Counted from the first letter of the stretch, positions 21,603-32,734 are shown. The stretch is 64,000 nucleotides of DNA from Solen grandis (GCA_021229015.1 CM037783.1:59681746-59745745), one strand, 5' to 3'. Translations and numbers: made by a program. Notes: generated from the sequence alone by a model not told the origin.

Positions 21603-22943
21603 CATGGTCTTACTGTTGAATTTTATCAGAAATTTGGGTATATTTTAGGAAATATTGTCACTAAATGAAGTCTCTAAATGAAGGTTACAGGAACAGTGAA
21701 ATGTCATATTCTAAAAAACAAAGTATTTTGTTTTTAATGTATAAAAAGGGGGACACAGAAAAATTAAAAACCTGGAGGCCAATATCACTTCTTAATATAG
21801 ATAATAAGTTAGCTGTAAGAGTTCTCTGAATACATAAAAAATATATGTTTCAATATCAGACTGATTTAATATATGATTGACTACACAAATATCTATAATA
21901 TGAAAGGTATTTTTTTTATTTTTAGATTTAAAAAAAACAAAACATTTGATAATGTCGAATGGTCATTTATTTTTTCTACTTCGGAACATTTTGGTTTTAA
22001 ATATTCTTTTGTTCAGTGGGTTAAAACTTTATATACGAATCAGAGATTCAGATTGGATCGGCCCTTCGGTCCAGGGCCGATAAAAGCTACAGATGACCGG
22101 AAAACATACACTCAGTACGCCCATCGGGTCGATAAAAATACAGTTCATCAGACAATGTGACCGACAAGTGTCTGTACCGGACGGTGAAATTTCGATAAAT
22201 AACCCTTTACTTCATAGAGTCCCACTCTGACGCATTTACTTATTACTTCATACAGACGCATTTTGACTCAAAATACCCGTTAGTTAATGGAGACTCGAAT
22301 TCACGCAGTCAGTTTTTAACAGCATAAAAGTTCCTTATCGGCAAAAAAGACTAAGTAGCATTGATGCTGTTTGAACTTTAATCATATAACAATCTATAAA
22401 AAAGTGTTTGTTCTGAAAATAATTACATTAGAAATGATTTTTGATACTTGGTATCGCCGGTTTGTATACGTGTTCATAAGACTCGTACGTTGTGAGAATT
22501 TCGACCACCGGAAAGATCAGTATTTTCCACAGTTTTTACGTAGAAGTATCTTTCTTTTTCATAATTACAGGATTCTTTGAAATTAAATACATATATCAAT
22601 CAATATAATCAGGAATATGACTAATTAAATTGAATGATGCATGTCAGGTTTCGTTTTCTTTTCTTCATGCTATTCAAGTTCTATCCAGTGGAAAATTACC
22701 TATGCAAATTTATTCTTCTCGTGCATTTTTTTAAACAATAGCGTCCGTCTATAAAAAGAACCAATAGAATTGTCAGAGACCATAAATCACGTGCCACAAG
22801 TGTCGTTAAAACCGGTAATCGACGAGTCTTCTAAGAAATAAACAGGCCGTTATAAAATGTCGGCAAGAAACTGTCAATGATGATTGAAAAACAAAGAGTA
22901 GATAAGGAATCAAAGGATGTCGATCTATTATTGGGGGGAATAA

Positions 22944-22976
22944 GATATATATACTTGTAATTGATTTGTCAGCACT
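22944..22976 (+). promoter_or_regulatory. Candidate TATA/Inr promoter inside the hAT-like element
   Basis: GATATATATA (22944-22953) lies about 25 bp before an initiator-like TGTCAGCACT. An ATG follows at 23018. The spacing suits an RNA polymerase II core promoter. It may be the former transposase promoter. Confidence 0.4.
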
Positions 22977-23017
22977 TTCAAATTAGATCGTATTAATAAG
23001 AACACGACTGTCGCAGA

Positions 23018-23122
23018 ATGGAAAATCATTCTGACGAGTCTGATTTTTCGGATTTTGCTGAATTCGCCTTAGATTTTGATTTGATAGAAAGTCATATAAA
23101 TTACAATTCTATGTTTATTTAA
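23018..23122 (+). CDS. Short acidic ORF, possible transposase N-terminus remnant
   Basis: A 34-residue frame: MENHSDESDFSDFAEFALDF followed by DLIESHINYNSMFI and a stop. It has a very acidic Ser/Asp/Phe-rich composition. It sits 40-45 bp after a candidate transcription start. Acidic N-termini are common in transposases, so this may be the first coding stretch of a deleted transposase. It is not similar to any family I can name. Confidence 0.35.
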   Translation: MENHSDESDFSDFAEFALDFDLIESHINYNSMFI

Positions 23123-23446
23123 TTTGATAAACAATCAAAATATCCTTATATGTCCAATCTTTCTCTCACTCATCATCTTCAAAATCCCAGAAGTATGAAT
23201 GATCTCACATTTCCATTTAAAGTTAAATAATTTATTATTACCTGCTGTTTTATTGAGTCAAAAAATTGAAAAGATATTTTATTGCATTTTGGTAAGATTT
23301 TTTTATGCTTAAGGGTTGGGTGGGTTCTCTTTTGTGACATACTAATTTCATGCTGAAGAAATGCATCCCTCCAGATACTAACTTGAATAACAATTATTTA
23401 TTTCATTCCCATATGAGTGAACAAGGTATCAAAAGATAGTCATATC

Positions 23447-24222
23447 CAAGGATCCTAAAAACCGATTTTTTACCGGTTTTGACCGATTTTGATCTCAATC
23501 GACCGGTTCAGATTTCAAAAAGTACCAAAAAAATCGGTCGAAAAAAATCCATAATCCTCGTCTAAAACTTTCAAAATCGGTCCAAACGGTTCATAATAGT
23601 CTCTCTTACACACCAATTGACCTACTTCTTGAATTTCCGGTGTGCCCTCGGGGCAGGTGTCAGTGGGGGTCAGGCAGGGACACCCGTCTAGGTCATTATT
23701 GGGCAGTTAAGATGAATGGATTGACGGTTTGTACTTAGCGGTTATTTGGACGGTGCCGTGTAATTATCTATGCCGTAATAATGGACCATTGCTTGTTTGC
23801 AAACTGTAACCGGTCGACTTTTAAATGCGGTAATTAATGACAATATCAAAGGCTAATCAAAATGTTTGATCTCCTTAGTAACCAAAACGACTGCTTCCAA
23901 CAATTTATTGATTCGTTAGAGTCATATACAGACCGTCATATACATGCACTTCCGGTAAACAAACTTTCGATTTCGTAGAGGTAAATATTGCAGAAAAATA
24001 CCTTATTATGCCAACAGGATGCTGAAATATAATAAAAGATGTATTTTCACACTGCAAATGATTCAGGGTATGTTGATTGAAAATATCTATGTTATTTTTT
24101 TTTTTTTTTTTTTTCGGTTATGTTTTTTTTCGGGGGGGGGGGGGTACGGAACGGAATTGTTGTAAAGGGGGGGGGGGATTTTGCCGTCGACCGGTTGATA
24201 TTCCAAAATTTTAGGATCCCTG
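23447..24222. mobile_element. hAT MITE with 8-bp target duplication
   Basis: A 776-bp element. The ends are CAAGGATCCTAAAA (left) and inverted CAGGGATCCTAAAA (right). GTCATATC is duplicated exactly at 23439-23446 and 24223-24230. An 8-bp duplication and CAGGGATCC ends are classical hAT features. The interior is rich in ACCGGTTTTGACCG and CGGTCGA motifs and in homopolymers, with no transposase. Confidence 0.88.
24096..24178. repeat. Homopolymer cluster (T, G, G)
   Basis: A T run of about 22, then T8CG13 and G12 tracts. These are error-prone in sequencing, so lengths are unreliable. Confidence 0.85.
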
Positions 24223-25489
24223 GTCATATCAACATATTTACCTAGGAAATTATTTAACTGACTGAAGTTTTGAAACAATATTGAATGATATATTTCAAAG
24301 CAAAAAAAAAAAAAAATAAATAATATAAACTTAAAAGTGTCGTTAATGTCTTATAAATTATTTTGGTATAACAAAATTGTCCGAAGTTTTTCTTGTAATT
24401 TAGGACAAATGACTTAAAAAAAATTGACCATGTAGGACAACTGTCCTAAGGAAAGTGGGTCCAATCTGAATCACTGACGAATGCTTCCTCACAAACATCT
24501 AATAATGGCTGGATTTCTGAAACATTTGCAATATCTCGTGGCATCCGTCAAGGCTGTCAGCTTTCTGCTCTTCTGTTCATTCTAGTCGCAGAAATATAGT
24601 CAAATAAACTTAGACAAAGTCAAGATTATCAAGGTATAACTACCAAAGATACAAATTAACACAACTAGCTGACGATACAACTCTGTTTCTAAAAGACGTT
24701 AAATACCAACAGTTCTGTCCATTATTAACGATTTGGGTAGACATTCAGGTCTGGAATTAAACATTTAAAAAACACAGGGATTGTTGATGGGAAAATCAAA
24801 ATCAGAAAAAATTGAAAATAATCATAACATTAAACTATCTACAGGAACAATAAAATCAATTTTGAACAATGTCATTCACTCAACTGGAAATGAAAATAAT
24901 TATAAAAGCGATAAATGTACTAATATCATGGGGAAAAAGAAAACTTACTTTTTTTTTGTAAAGTTGTTGTTCTGAAATCACTCTTCTTGCCTAAGCTAAC
25001 ATATTTATCACAAAGTACAGTTCCGCCAAAATCTATTATAAATTCAATAAATGCTATGATGTTTGATTTCTTATGGAGCGGGAAAAAAGATAAAATTAAA
25101 CGCTAAACAGTTGTAGGCAATAAATTCAATGATGGCTTAGATATGCCGAATTTCGAAAATTATTAATTTTCTCAAGCAAGATGCAAATTGGAAAATATAC
25201 CTTTGATCTTTTTAAACCAGTTTTGAGACAAATTGTTAATATTCAATATGATATTGATGTTTTAAATTCTTTACATACAAAACACATTAAAATTTCACCG
25301 TTTTATGAATATTTACCTCAAACCTGGATAGAATTAAAAAATATAAAACAAAAGACTACTAAAGAATATGATTTTTATACGGTTAGAACTCAAATTATAT
25401 GGGGAAATAAATTAATCAAACATAAAAGTAAATATTTATTTTTTACACACTGGATAAAGTCAGGGCTTATTTTTATGATTATTAAAGAC

Positions 25490-25824
25490 AAGTGCCCAGA
25501 ACTTGCCAGGATTGGTTTCATATTACACCACGATAACGCCCTCGTACATCTCAGCCGTGTTGTCAGGGCCACAATGACACAATTAAACACGAACATATAC
25601 AACACCCACCGAATAGTCCAGATTGGCAGTCTGTGATTTCTTTCTCTTTCCAAATGTTAAAGATCAGTTGTGGGGTCATAGATTTGAGTCATGAAGAGAT
25701 TGGTAGTGCTATTACAGTGGCATCGAGAGTGTTGTCACATGATGGCTTATGTCACGCCTTTAATTCTTGGATAGATGTAACGAGTTCATTAGGTCACACA
25801 CAGTCTGCTTTGGAAAAGAGTTAG
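25490..25824 (+). pseudogene. Mariner transposase C-terminal fragment
   Basis: CPELARIGFILHHDNALVHL contains the HHDN(A) motif around the second catalytic Asp of mariner transposases. SRVVRATMTQLN follows, then, after a frame change near 25615, HEEIGSAITVASRVLSHDGL and CHAFNSWID, the usual C-terminal block. The upstream two thirds are missing and the fragment is fused directly to LINE sequence in one open frame. It cannot encode an active enzyme. Confidence 0.8.
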
Positions 25825-26329
25825 GTTTTATTGACTTGTGGTTGAAAGTGATAATTTTAATGTGAAATTTCTTGAATATAATGATCACCCCAAGTACATT
25901 TAGAAATAGCTTGGGGTGGGGGGGGGGGGGGGGGGTTGCATGTCAATTCATAAATTTATACATCTTTGGTAAATAATCTGTGATGGAAAGACACATTAAG
26001 AAATTATTTAAAAGGTATTGGTAGTTTTCGCATCATATTCAGAGCTGAAATAGTTTAGGTCAATAATTTTTTACTAGAAAAGCTAATAGATAGTGTTTTG
26101 ATAGGCAGTTATAGGATTCAATAATGTAATGAAAATTTATAAGTTCTCTATAATTCACAACTAGCTGGCTTATAAACAATTTAATTCACTCTTTTTCAAT
26201 ATTTTGTCCAAAATTTGCCTTTCTCAAGAAAAAAATATGATTTTTTTTAGCTACTACATGATGGACGTTTATACAGTCACCAAATTATTATTACCATGAA
26301 TGACGTCAACGTCATGAAAACAAAGTCAA
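25825..26329. other. Intron stretch with G18 run
   Basis: AT-rich. It contains an 18-G homopolymer at 25918-25935. No gene or repeat family was recognised. Confidence 0.5.
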
Positions 26330-27115
26330 AAGGTGTCTTACAGATATTGATCTATATTTGGTATGTGAGTCAAGTTCAAGTTTTGTTCCGGTCCACTGTC
26401 CCTGGTGGTCTAGTGGTTAGAGTGTCTGTCTCGGAAGTGGGAGGTCATGGGTTCAATCCCTGGCTGCTACATGCCAAAGTTGTAAAAAATTAGCATAAAA
26501 AAAAAACTTGCTTGGTGCACAACATATAAGGGTAGTTACAGGACTGGTTGGCCCTGTGTCAGGATAATGTGACTGGGTGTGATATCATTCCACATGTCTA
26601 TGACGTGATACTGCAGTGTTGCAGCACTGTATCTGTCTCAAGTAGACATTGTCTCCAAATTACTGCAATACTGTTGGTGGGACATTAAACCCAACAAACA
26701 AACAAATCGTTCTGGTCAACTGATTTTAGGTGAAAGTACAGGCCTTGGACTTAGAAAATTTGTTAAATAGCAGTTTTCTGGACTTTTTTCCAAAGTTTTT
26801 GCAGATATTGATCTTATATTTGGTATGTGAGTCTACCACCATTAGTTACAGATCATGTTCGAGCTTTGTTCCGGTCCACTGATTTTTGCTGAAATTAATG
26901 GCCTTGAACCTTGAAAATTTCTTTAAAATAGAAGTTTTCTAGACTTTTTCTCTAAACGCTTACAGATATTGGTCTAATATTTGGTATGTGAGTCTAAAAC
27001 CATGAGTTACAGATCAAGTTTGAGTTTTGGTCCGGTTATGGGCCTTGGACTTAGAAAATGTCTTTAAAATACCAGTTTTCCTGACTTTTTGATATTTATT
27101 GACGTTTTGACTTTC
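26330..27115 (+). repeat. ~170-bp tandem repeat with SINE inserted
   Basis: Units share CAGATATTGATCT(A/T)ATATTT, GGTATGTGAGTC, GTTCCGGTCCACTG and GGCCTTGGACTTAGAAAAT. Three to four units are present. A SINE (26397-26706) interrupts the first. Confidence 0.75.
26397..26706 (+). repeat. Full-length tRNA-derived SINE family 1
   Basis: Head TGGTGGTCTAGTGGTTAGAG (A box) and GGGTTCAATCC (B box), the common body, and a TTAAACCCAACAAACAAACA tail. Flanks GTTCCGGTCCACTG and GTTCTGGTCAACTG look like a diverged 14-bp target duplication. Confidence 0.85.
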
Positions 27116-27331
27116 ATCAAAAGTAATGATCAAATAATTTATTTGTTTGCAGCATGAAGAGGGGCAGTGGTTCTTAGTTTTCTATTTGCCTGTAGGGGAC
27201 TTAGTATTGCCTAAGCAATACTTTCAGAATGCTTGTTTCATGTGATTTGCCTGATTTGGCATGGGATGTCAGTTCAACAAATATGCTTGTTTACAAAAGT
27301 ATCTTGCATGCTCACATCAGTTCAGTAATTT
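27116..27331 (-). other. 3' UTR of the nested TRIM-like gene
   Basis: Sequence downstream of the stop codon on the minus strand, reaching the polyadenylation signal at 27143-27138. There are no repeats. Confidence 0.5.
27138..27143 (-). terminator. Polyadenylation signal AATAAA
   Basis: On the minus strand AATAAA occurs about 190 nt after the TRIM-like stop codon, in an otherwise repeat-free stretch. It is plausible but not proven. Confidence 0.5.
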
Positions 27332-28706
27332 TTACATCAACTTGATCTGTGTTAATGTATCTGAGTAACCAGCTAAAAACAGTCTCCTGTTGATGCTGTC
27401 AAAACTCAAGGCCCATGGGTCAAGTTCACAATCTGACCATGGTACCACCACCCCCAGGTACTGCCCATTCTCTGTTACCTGGACCACATTTTCTGATAAC
27501 CATTGCCAGATAATCACACTGCCACTGTCAGCCTTACATATTGATGTGCAGCCATCTAGGTCCTGACCACAGTACCTGAATATCTCCCGGCCTGACTTGT
27601 CTACACCTATGAGACCAAGGCTCAAGTCAGTTACGTAGAGAACATTTCCTGACTGGCTGCATGTAATGTTTTCCACGTTTAACAGTCCAAGGTTTCCTGA
27701 TTTAATCAGCGAGCCTGACAGTGTGTAGAATAATACATCTTGGTTGTTGGAAACGCACAATTTGTTGTCCCAGTAACAGATACCTAGACATGGATGATTC
27801 AGCTGGATGGATCTAATGAGGGTCATTTTGTGAGGAACAACAGATATAAATTGTATTGTATTGTTGCTCAGACATACTGCTGCCTCCTGCTGACTGATAC
27901 AACACACCCCTTGAGGTCTTGAAGTTAGACACCAGTGGTCTGTGACATTGTAGGTGGTTGTGTTTAGGCACTTCAGCTTCATGTTGTTGTAATCTGACAG
28001 TAGAAGAGAGCCATCTGGCAGGAGACAGGAGTCGCAAATAAAGCAATTATACAAGTCCCCCTTGATCCTGATACTGATGTTTTGCATCTGTCCCACCTTG
28101 TACAATTCAGGTAATTGTGAAGTTCTCAAAGACTGAGGTCGAATGTTTTGTTTGCTATCCAGCAGTAAAGGTTTGTCAACCACAGACCCGAGAGACTGGA
28201 GACAAGCTAGGTACTGCTCAATCTGTCTGTCAGATTTAAACTGAGGAGATGGACGATTTATGATTTTTTGTACCTCTTGAAGAAGTTGTTCAGCATTTGT
28301 TGTGACTTTCTGGCTCTTTTTGATTGTGATAAAAAGCTGGGCTTTATTGTCATCTTGACTGTGAAGCTGATTCTTGCATTTCTGGATCTCTGCCTGAACA
28401 GACTGGCTTGCCTCTGTGTTTTGTTGAAGTTTGTCCTCTACCTCCTTGTATGCACTGTTAAGTCTTTCTTTTTCTGCTATCCCCAAATATCTGATGATGG
28501 TCACCAGTGTCTCAACATAGGAGTCTACAACTGTCAACTGTTTCTCCTTCTCTGTCAGTAGTATTTCTGTCTGTCTGTTCATCAGTTTCTCTCCTTCTGT
28601 AAGTTTATACTTTACTTTCTCTAGCCTTGTGCTTGCTCGCTGTAATTCCTTCCTCTTGAAAAGTTGTCCAACTTCGTTTGGAATGTACAGAACTGTCTTG
28701 CATGAC
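27332..28706 (-). CDS. TRIM-like exon 3: coiled coil and propeller-like C-terminus
   Basis: The exon starts after ATCGAAACAG; its first G completes an Arg codon. It reads SCKTVLYIPNEVGQLFKRKE, then a heptad-rich helix (LQRASTRLEKVKYKL, EKERLNSAYKEVEDKLQQN, VQAEIQKCKNQL, LLQEVQKI). The C-terminal 260 residues have recurring short blocks, including CLLPDGSLLLSDYNNMKLK, VCCISQQEAAVCLSNNTIQF, GICYWDNKLCVSNNQDVLFY, SGNVLYVTDLSLGLIGVDKS and FDSINRRLFLAGYS. That pattern matches NHL/six-bladed propeller domains of TRIM2/3/71-like proteins. The stop is at 27332. A 416-residue frame starting at an internal Met (28582) is only the downstream part of this exon. Confidence 0.85.
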
Positions 28707-29185
28707 CTGTTTCGATTTAAAAATAGAGGGTAGTATTTATGAAATACAAAGTACTAATACATATTTTGACTATGTAATAAACTACTGTTTAATACAATCT
28801 AATATAACGAGGGATCACCATCTCCAGTGGCCGAGTGATTATAGCATCCACGACATACCAAAGTCGTTAAAAATGGTACTAGTATAGTTCCCGTGCATGG
28901 TGCTCTGCCTAGGTCTAGTGGTAACATATGCGATTATGGATTCGAAGGTTGTGGGTTCGAACCCTGTTGGAGGCAAGAATTCTTCATGCCCTTCCTGGGC
29001 GCAAAGTACTGGTCTAATCCATGAACCATCAGAAGGGATAAGTTGTATGTACTTGTTTTCCAATTGAAAAAAGAAAAAAGTTTAAGCTAAAAAGACAAAT
29101 ATGGAATAACAAAGGATATCATTCTAGCCAAAAAGAAAGTGTTAGTATATTTTTTATTTAAAATATAACTTTAGATTAATCTTAC
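28707..29185. other. TRIM-like intron 2
   Basis: A 479-bp intron that contains two SINE copies in the forward orientation (28818-29065). Confidence 0.8.
28818..29065 (+). repeat. Two abutting SINEs (family 1 head, family 2)
   Basis: A family-1 head (CCAGTGGCCGAGTGATTATA to GGTACTAGTATAGTTCCCG) is followed at about 28905 by a family-2 copy. That copy has CTAGTGGTAACATATGCG (A box), GGGTTCGAACCC (B box) and AAGTACTGGTCTAATCC. The second seems inserted into, or fused after, the first. Confidence 0.75.
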
Positions 29186-29319
29186 CTGTGCTTTTTAAAT
29201 GCACAAGTGTTACAACACACATCATCATGGTCCTTGCAGTAGGTGTCCATCAATTTTGTTTGATGTTTAGGACACCTGTCTGTGGGCAGCCATGCATGAT
29301 CAGTGACTTTGGATGGCTC
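29186..29319 (-). CDS. TRIM-like exon 2: B-box 2
   Basis: A 134-nt exon encoding EPSKVTDHAWLPTDRC and PKHQTKLMDTYCKDHDDVCC, then NTCAFKKH. The acceptor is TATCCTTTCAG and the donor GTAAG. The C-x2-H...C-x2-H...C-x2-C...H pattern (C75, H78, C87, H90, C95, C98, H103) is that of a type-2 B-box zinc-binding domain. It ends in phase 2, matching exon 3. Confidence 0.88.
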
Positions 29320-30205
29320 CTGAAAGGATATTATTGTTTATTGAAGTTTGTCCGACTTAATCCTCCAATGAAATGCTTGCATTGCGTTCAGATTTGAAAA
29401 ATATATTGTCTGAAATGATGCCTGAGGGTTGATATGAAGAAAATATAAGTTTATGCTACCTATGTGATCTTAGGACTTAATGGGCGGAGATGTTGCTGTG
29501 GCCGATGATTACATCATGTTTTGCATGCAGCTTTATAAAATGTACCCAATGATACTGACTCTGAACCATTATGTGAACTGTCAATCAAACGGGAGTTGGT
29601 TCCATAATGCGAGGTCAAAGGCAAACATATGGCGTACATGACAAACTGAAAATACATTATTGTTAAAAATTTAAAATTTTATAGATTTATTGCAGTGTTC
29701 CGCTTCATGCCACTTGTGATAAATTCCACAAAATTTGAAATATAAACAATAACTAATACTCTATGTATCATGTTTGTACAGATAACATATTTATTAGCAT
29801 ATAAAACGAACAATTAAAAATTTTCAAAGCAACTCTAAATGGACTTGTAAGAAAAAAAACAAAAAAACACACAAACAATATACATATATTCATGATATGT
29901 AACTAGAAACAGATTCAGATCCTAGTATAATCAAAGCGCTAAGAGAACAGGTTTTTTTTATATTATGATGTTGCATTTCTTTTATTTATCAAAGTAACTT
30001 TATAAGCGAGGACCAAATTTTCAAGCGATGCCAATGAACCCGCTTTTACCCTGCTTGAACACGGTCGTTAAAAAATATGAACGCATCATTTGTCTCAATA
30101 GATTGCTAACAATAAACATATTGGCACTCTTACTCTCCCCATTTCTCTTGTCTACAGTTTATAAGATTATGTGGAAGCATATCTAAAACAGCCAACTTTC
30201 TTTTT
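29320..30205. other. Intron sequence, nothing recognised
   Basis: Part of TRIM-like intron 1 and TIMELESS intron 7. AT-rich, with no ORF or repeat family recognised. Confidence 0.4.
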
Positions 30206-30776
30206 TTTTTAACCAGATTTTTCAACAAAAATTCTGGTTATTAGATTGATGAATGTCTTTGTATGGGATTCTGGTTATTAGATTGGTGAATGTCTTTGTA
30301 CGGGCGGAGTCAAACTTTCGTTTCCAGATAATATGTACAGCTAGCTTATATTAAGGGCGTGCTTGGTATTTCATTTGAAGTCAGCTGGGTCAAGGTCACT
30401 GTGTCAAAAAAATAGAAAATACAGGGAAAACTTAACTCAAGCCAGAGAAAACATATCAATACCAATCTTTATATATAGCTACCTTATATGAAGAGCTTGC
30501 TTGTTATTGTATTTTAAGTCAGCCTGGTCAAGGTCAAGGTCACTGTGACTAAAAATAAGTTCCTGGATGATAACTTGATTCAGAGATGACATATCAATAC
30601 CAAACTTTATGTACAGATTACTTAACTTATATTAAGAGCTTGCTTGGTATTGCATTTGAAGTCAAGTTCACTGTATATAAAAATAGAAATAATAATAGAA
30701 ACATAAATTTCGCTTCCAGATGATAACTTGAGTCAGAGATGACAGCAATACCAAACTTTATATACAGTTGGCTTAA
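30206..30776 (+). repeat. ~140-bp tandem repeat (AGAGCTTGCTTGGTATT type)
   Basis: It starts with two copies of TTCTGGTTATTAGATTG(A/G)TG. Then come three to four units with GCTTGCTTGGTATT, AGTCAGC(C/T)(T/G)GGTCAAGGTC and AACTTGA(G/T)TCAGAGATGAC. This is a non-coding bivalve-type repeat. The TTAA MITE at 30777 is inserted in its last unit. Confidence 0.7.
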
Positions 30777-30971
30777 CCCATTACCTCGATCACAATATCA
30801 ATTTCTATTTTTAATTCAAATTTGTGATTTTTTTCTTCAAAATTTAAAAATTTTAATTTTGAATACTTTTGAAAACATTATGGAAAATGGAGAATTTGCT
30901 CCTTTGTTCATAATGTTTTCAAAAATCATGTTTCTCAGATGTATCAAAATGTGTTGGTATCAGGTAATGGG
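30777..30971. mobile_element. piggyBac-like TTAA MITE, second family
   Basis: A 195-bp element flanked by TTAA (30773-30776 and 30972-30975), with ends CCCATTACCT and AGGTAATGGG. Inside, TTTGAAAACATTATG and its inverted copy form a 15-bp hairpin around a 20-nt loop. There is no ORF. It is unrelated in sequence to the CCCTTTCCC family. Confidence 0.8.
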
Positions 30972-31204
30972 TTAAGCTCTATCTCTGCTATATCAGTAGT
31001 TCTATGCCTGCATCTTGCCATTGTGTGTGTGTGTGTATGTTTCTGTATTCCTTCTGGCATGATAATCATCATATATAGCATTTTTTTTCCTTTTGTATAT
31101 GCATGTACTTAATATAGGTAAATTAATGATTTTTAAAATAACATAAGTATGTATGTCTTATATTGCAAAAGTAATTAAAAAAATGTAAAAAATAAAAATA
31201 AATA

Positions 31205-31300
31205 ATCTTCACTAGCTGGGTTTTGAACCCACACCCCTTTACAATACCGTGAGAAGGCATACAGACTGACCTCTTTACCCACTGTGCTAATTGGCCAACT
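31205..31300 (-). repeat. tRNA-like sequence (SINE head or tRNA remnant)
   Basis: On the minus strand TTGGCCAATTAGCACAGTGG resembles an A box, and TGGGTTCAAAACCCAGC is a B box/T-arm. There is no obvious body of the families above. It may be a different SINE or a tRNA-derived fragment. Confidence 0.5.
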
Positions 31301-31551
31301 GTGGTATGAAGTTGAAATTTTATCATTATATTGTTGGCTATTGCTGGAAATTCCAGCCAGTCATGGTTCAAAATATCTCCAAATGATTTGCGATTTTGTC
31401 TACTGCGTACTTTCTTCTTTCCTTACTGTTTATTAAACATGTTATCTCCAACATCTATTTTCAACACATTTTAATTCAGTTTCGACTTCCGTAACACATT
31501 AGTACTGAAATAAACATGAAAATTACAGTGCGGCTCGTGTTCAAGTTGGCA

Positions 31552-31690
31552 CACGGAACGCACGTTACACGCACGTTACACGGACACGGAACGCACGTTA
31601 CACGGTGCACGTACGTTACACGTTTGGTTCATATACACGATACACGGTCCATACGATACGAACGATGCACGATGAAAACGCTGCCGGCTT
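31552..31690. repeat. Left subterminal ACGTTACACG array
   Basis: Irregular repeats of GGAACGCACGTTACACG, then CGATACACGGTCCATACG-type variants. Confidence 0.8.
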
Positions 31691-32652
31691 ATTCGGTCAA
31701 CTCGGTTGTTTTCGTCCATAGACTACTTATCTATGCGTCATTAGTTAATAAGAGAACTAAAGAAGGAATCAAGAGACAAGCGATCGTATTAAATTCTCGT
31801 TTTAGATTTATAATAATTACATGTAATTGCTAGTAAAATTTATATTTCATGTTTGTTCTTTAGATACGTCGAAGATCTGAAAGAAATGATTACTTTTTTT
31901 ATTTTTATATGATTACGTTCATGTACAATGTATGAATGCATACTCCATTCAATGCGTATGATCTATTTATCACACTATCATTAAAGTTTGGGAACAAAAT
32001 TCCATATATAATCAATAAATGAAACATCAAAGGAGTTACCTTTTTATTTAATTAATTACCGATCTGGCCATTTACCGAAACAAATCTGAACACAGAATTA
32101 AAAAAATCGTATCGTATTGTTGGTAATCTATAATTTTAGCCACATATACTAGCTGTAGTTGTTTTCGTCCATAGACACTTATCAATCTTTTTTTTCTAAT
32201 TCTTTTTATAAGAAAACGAATAGAATTGACGATTATACGAATCTGTGTATACAATGTTTGATTACTCATTATTGGAAGACAGACAAAACAACCAACCCCA
32301 AATGATTTTCAAAAGACGGATAAAAACATTCAATAGTTTTAGGAGTGGAAAAATCGAGCCCATTTTATCTTTATAATTACCTGTACCATCACCAGGATAT
32401 GTATGGAAAAGCGAGTATTTAAAGTTATGCTTTCGGCAATATTAATTCCTAATTTCATATCAGTTTATCGAATAAATTCAAAAAACCAATCGATCAATAA
32501 GTTCATCCTATCGAGTGCTTCCTTAGGTAGATGAAAGGTTTAAGTCTTGGATGTATTCGTTGTGGTTATAACGTGAACATTAAAATTAATTAGTTAATAA
32601 TGAGCATGATAGTTGAAGTTTAAAATTCATTGTATATATATCACATCTAGGC

Positions 32653-32654
<2 letters not shown>

Positions 32655-32692
<38 letters not shown>

Positions 32693-32702
32693 GGAGAGAG
32701 AG
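32655..32702. repeat. (GA)n microsatellite
   Basis: About 17 GA units, then a short interruption and GAGAGAGAGA. Confidence 0.95.
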
Positions 32703-32734
32703 AATTACACATAAGTCCAGTCCTTCAACCGTTC

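Larger units (their letters stand above)
22041..24476. mobile_element. hAT-like DNA transposon with 6-bp target duplication
   Basis: Left terminus CAGAGATTCAGATTGGATC and the inverted right terminus CAGTGATTCAGATTGGACCC end at 22041 and 24476. ACGAAT is duplicated at 22035-22040 and 24477-24482. The CAGTG-type ends fit hAT-like families; a 6-bp duplication is shorter than the usual 8. Excision in silico restores the LINE frame, which proves the boundaries. The 2.4-kb interior has a putative promoter with a short acidic ORF and a younger hAT MITE (23447-24222), but no transposase domain. Confidence 0.82.
21603..25489 (+). mobile_element. L1/Tx1-like LINE fragment, split by a DNA transposon
   Basis: A decayed non-LTR retrotransposon. 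Left part (to 22040): GLTVEFYQKFGYI, YKKGDTENLKTWRPISLLN, then KTFDNVEWSFIFST and FVQWVKTLYTN. Right part (from 24483): ASSQTSNNGWISETFAISRG and IRQGCQLSALLFILVAEI, the RT motif around RQGCPLS. Then LADDTTLFLKD-like (frameshifted), LPKLTYLSQSTVPPKSI, MMFDFLWSGKKDKIKR and HWIKSGLIF. Removing the insertion at 22041-24482 rejoins TLYTN with ASSQTSNNGW exactly in frame. Many stops and shifts mean the copy is dead. It is in TIMELESS intron 7. Confidence 0.85.

Noticed and set aside
24781..25636. Independent host gene in 64- and 151-codon frames
   Set aside because: Both are decayed LINE sequence (plus mariner at the 3' end) flanking other RT motifs in order.
28268..28561. Plus-strand frame opposite the TRIM-like exon
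   Set aside because: Shadow of the minus-strand coding exon. It has no splice context and Cys/Leu-rich low-quality composition.
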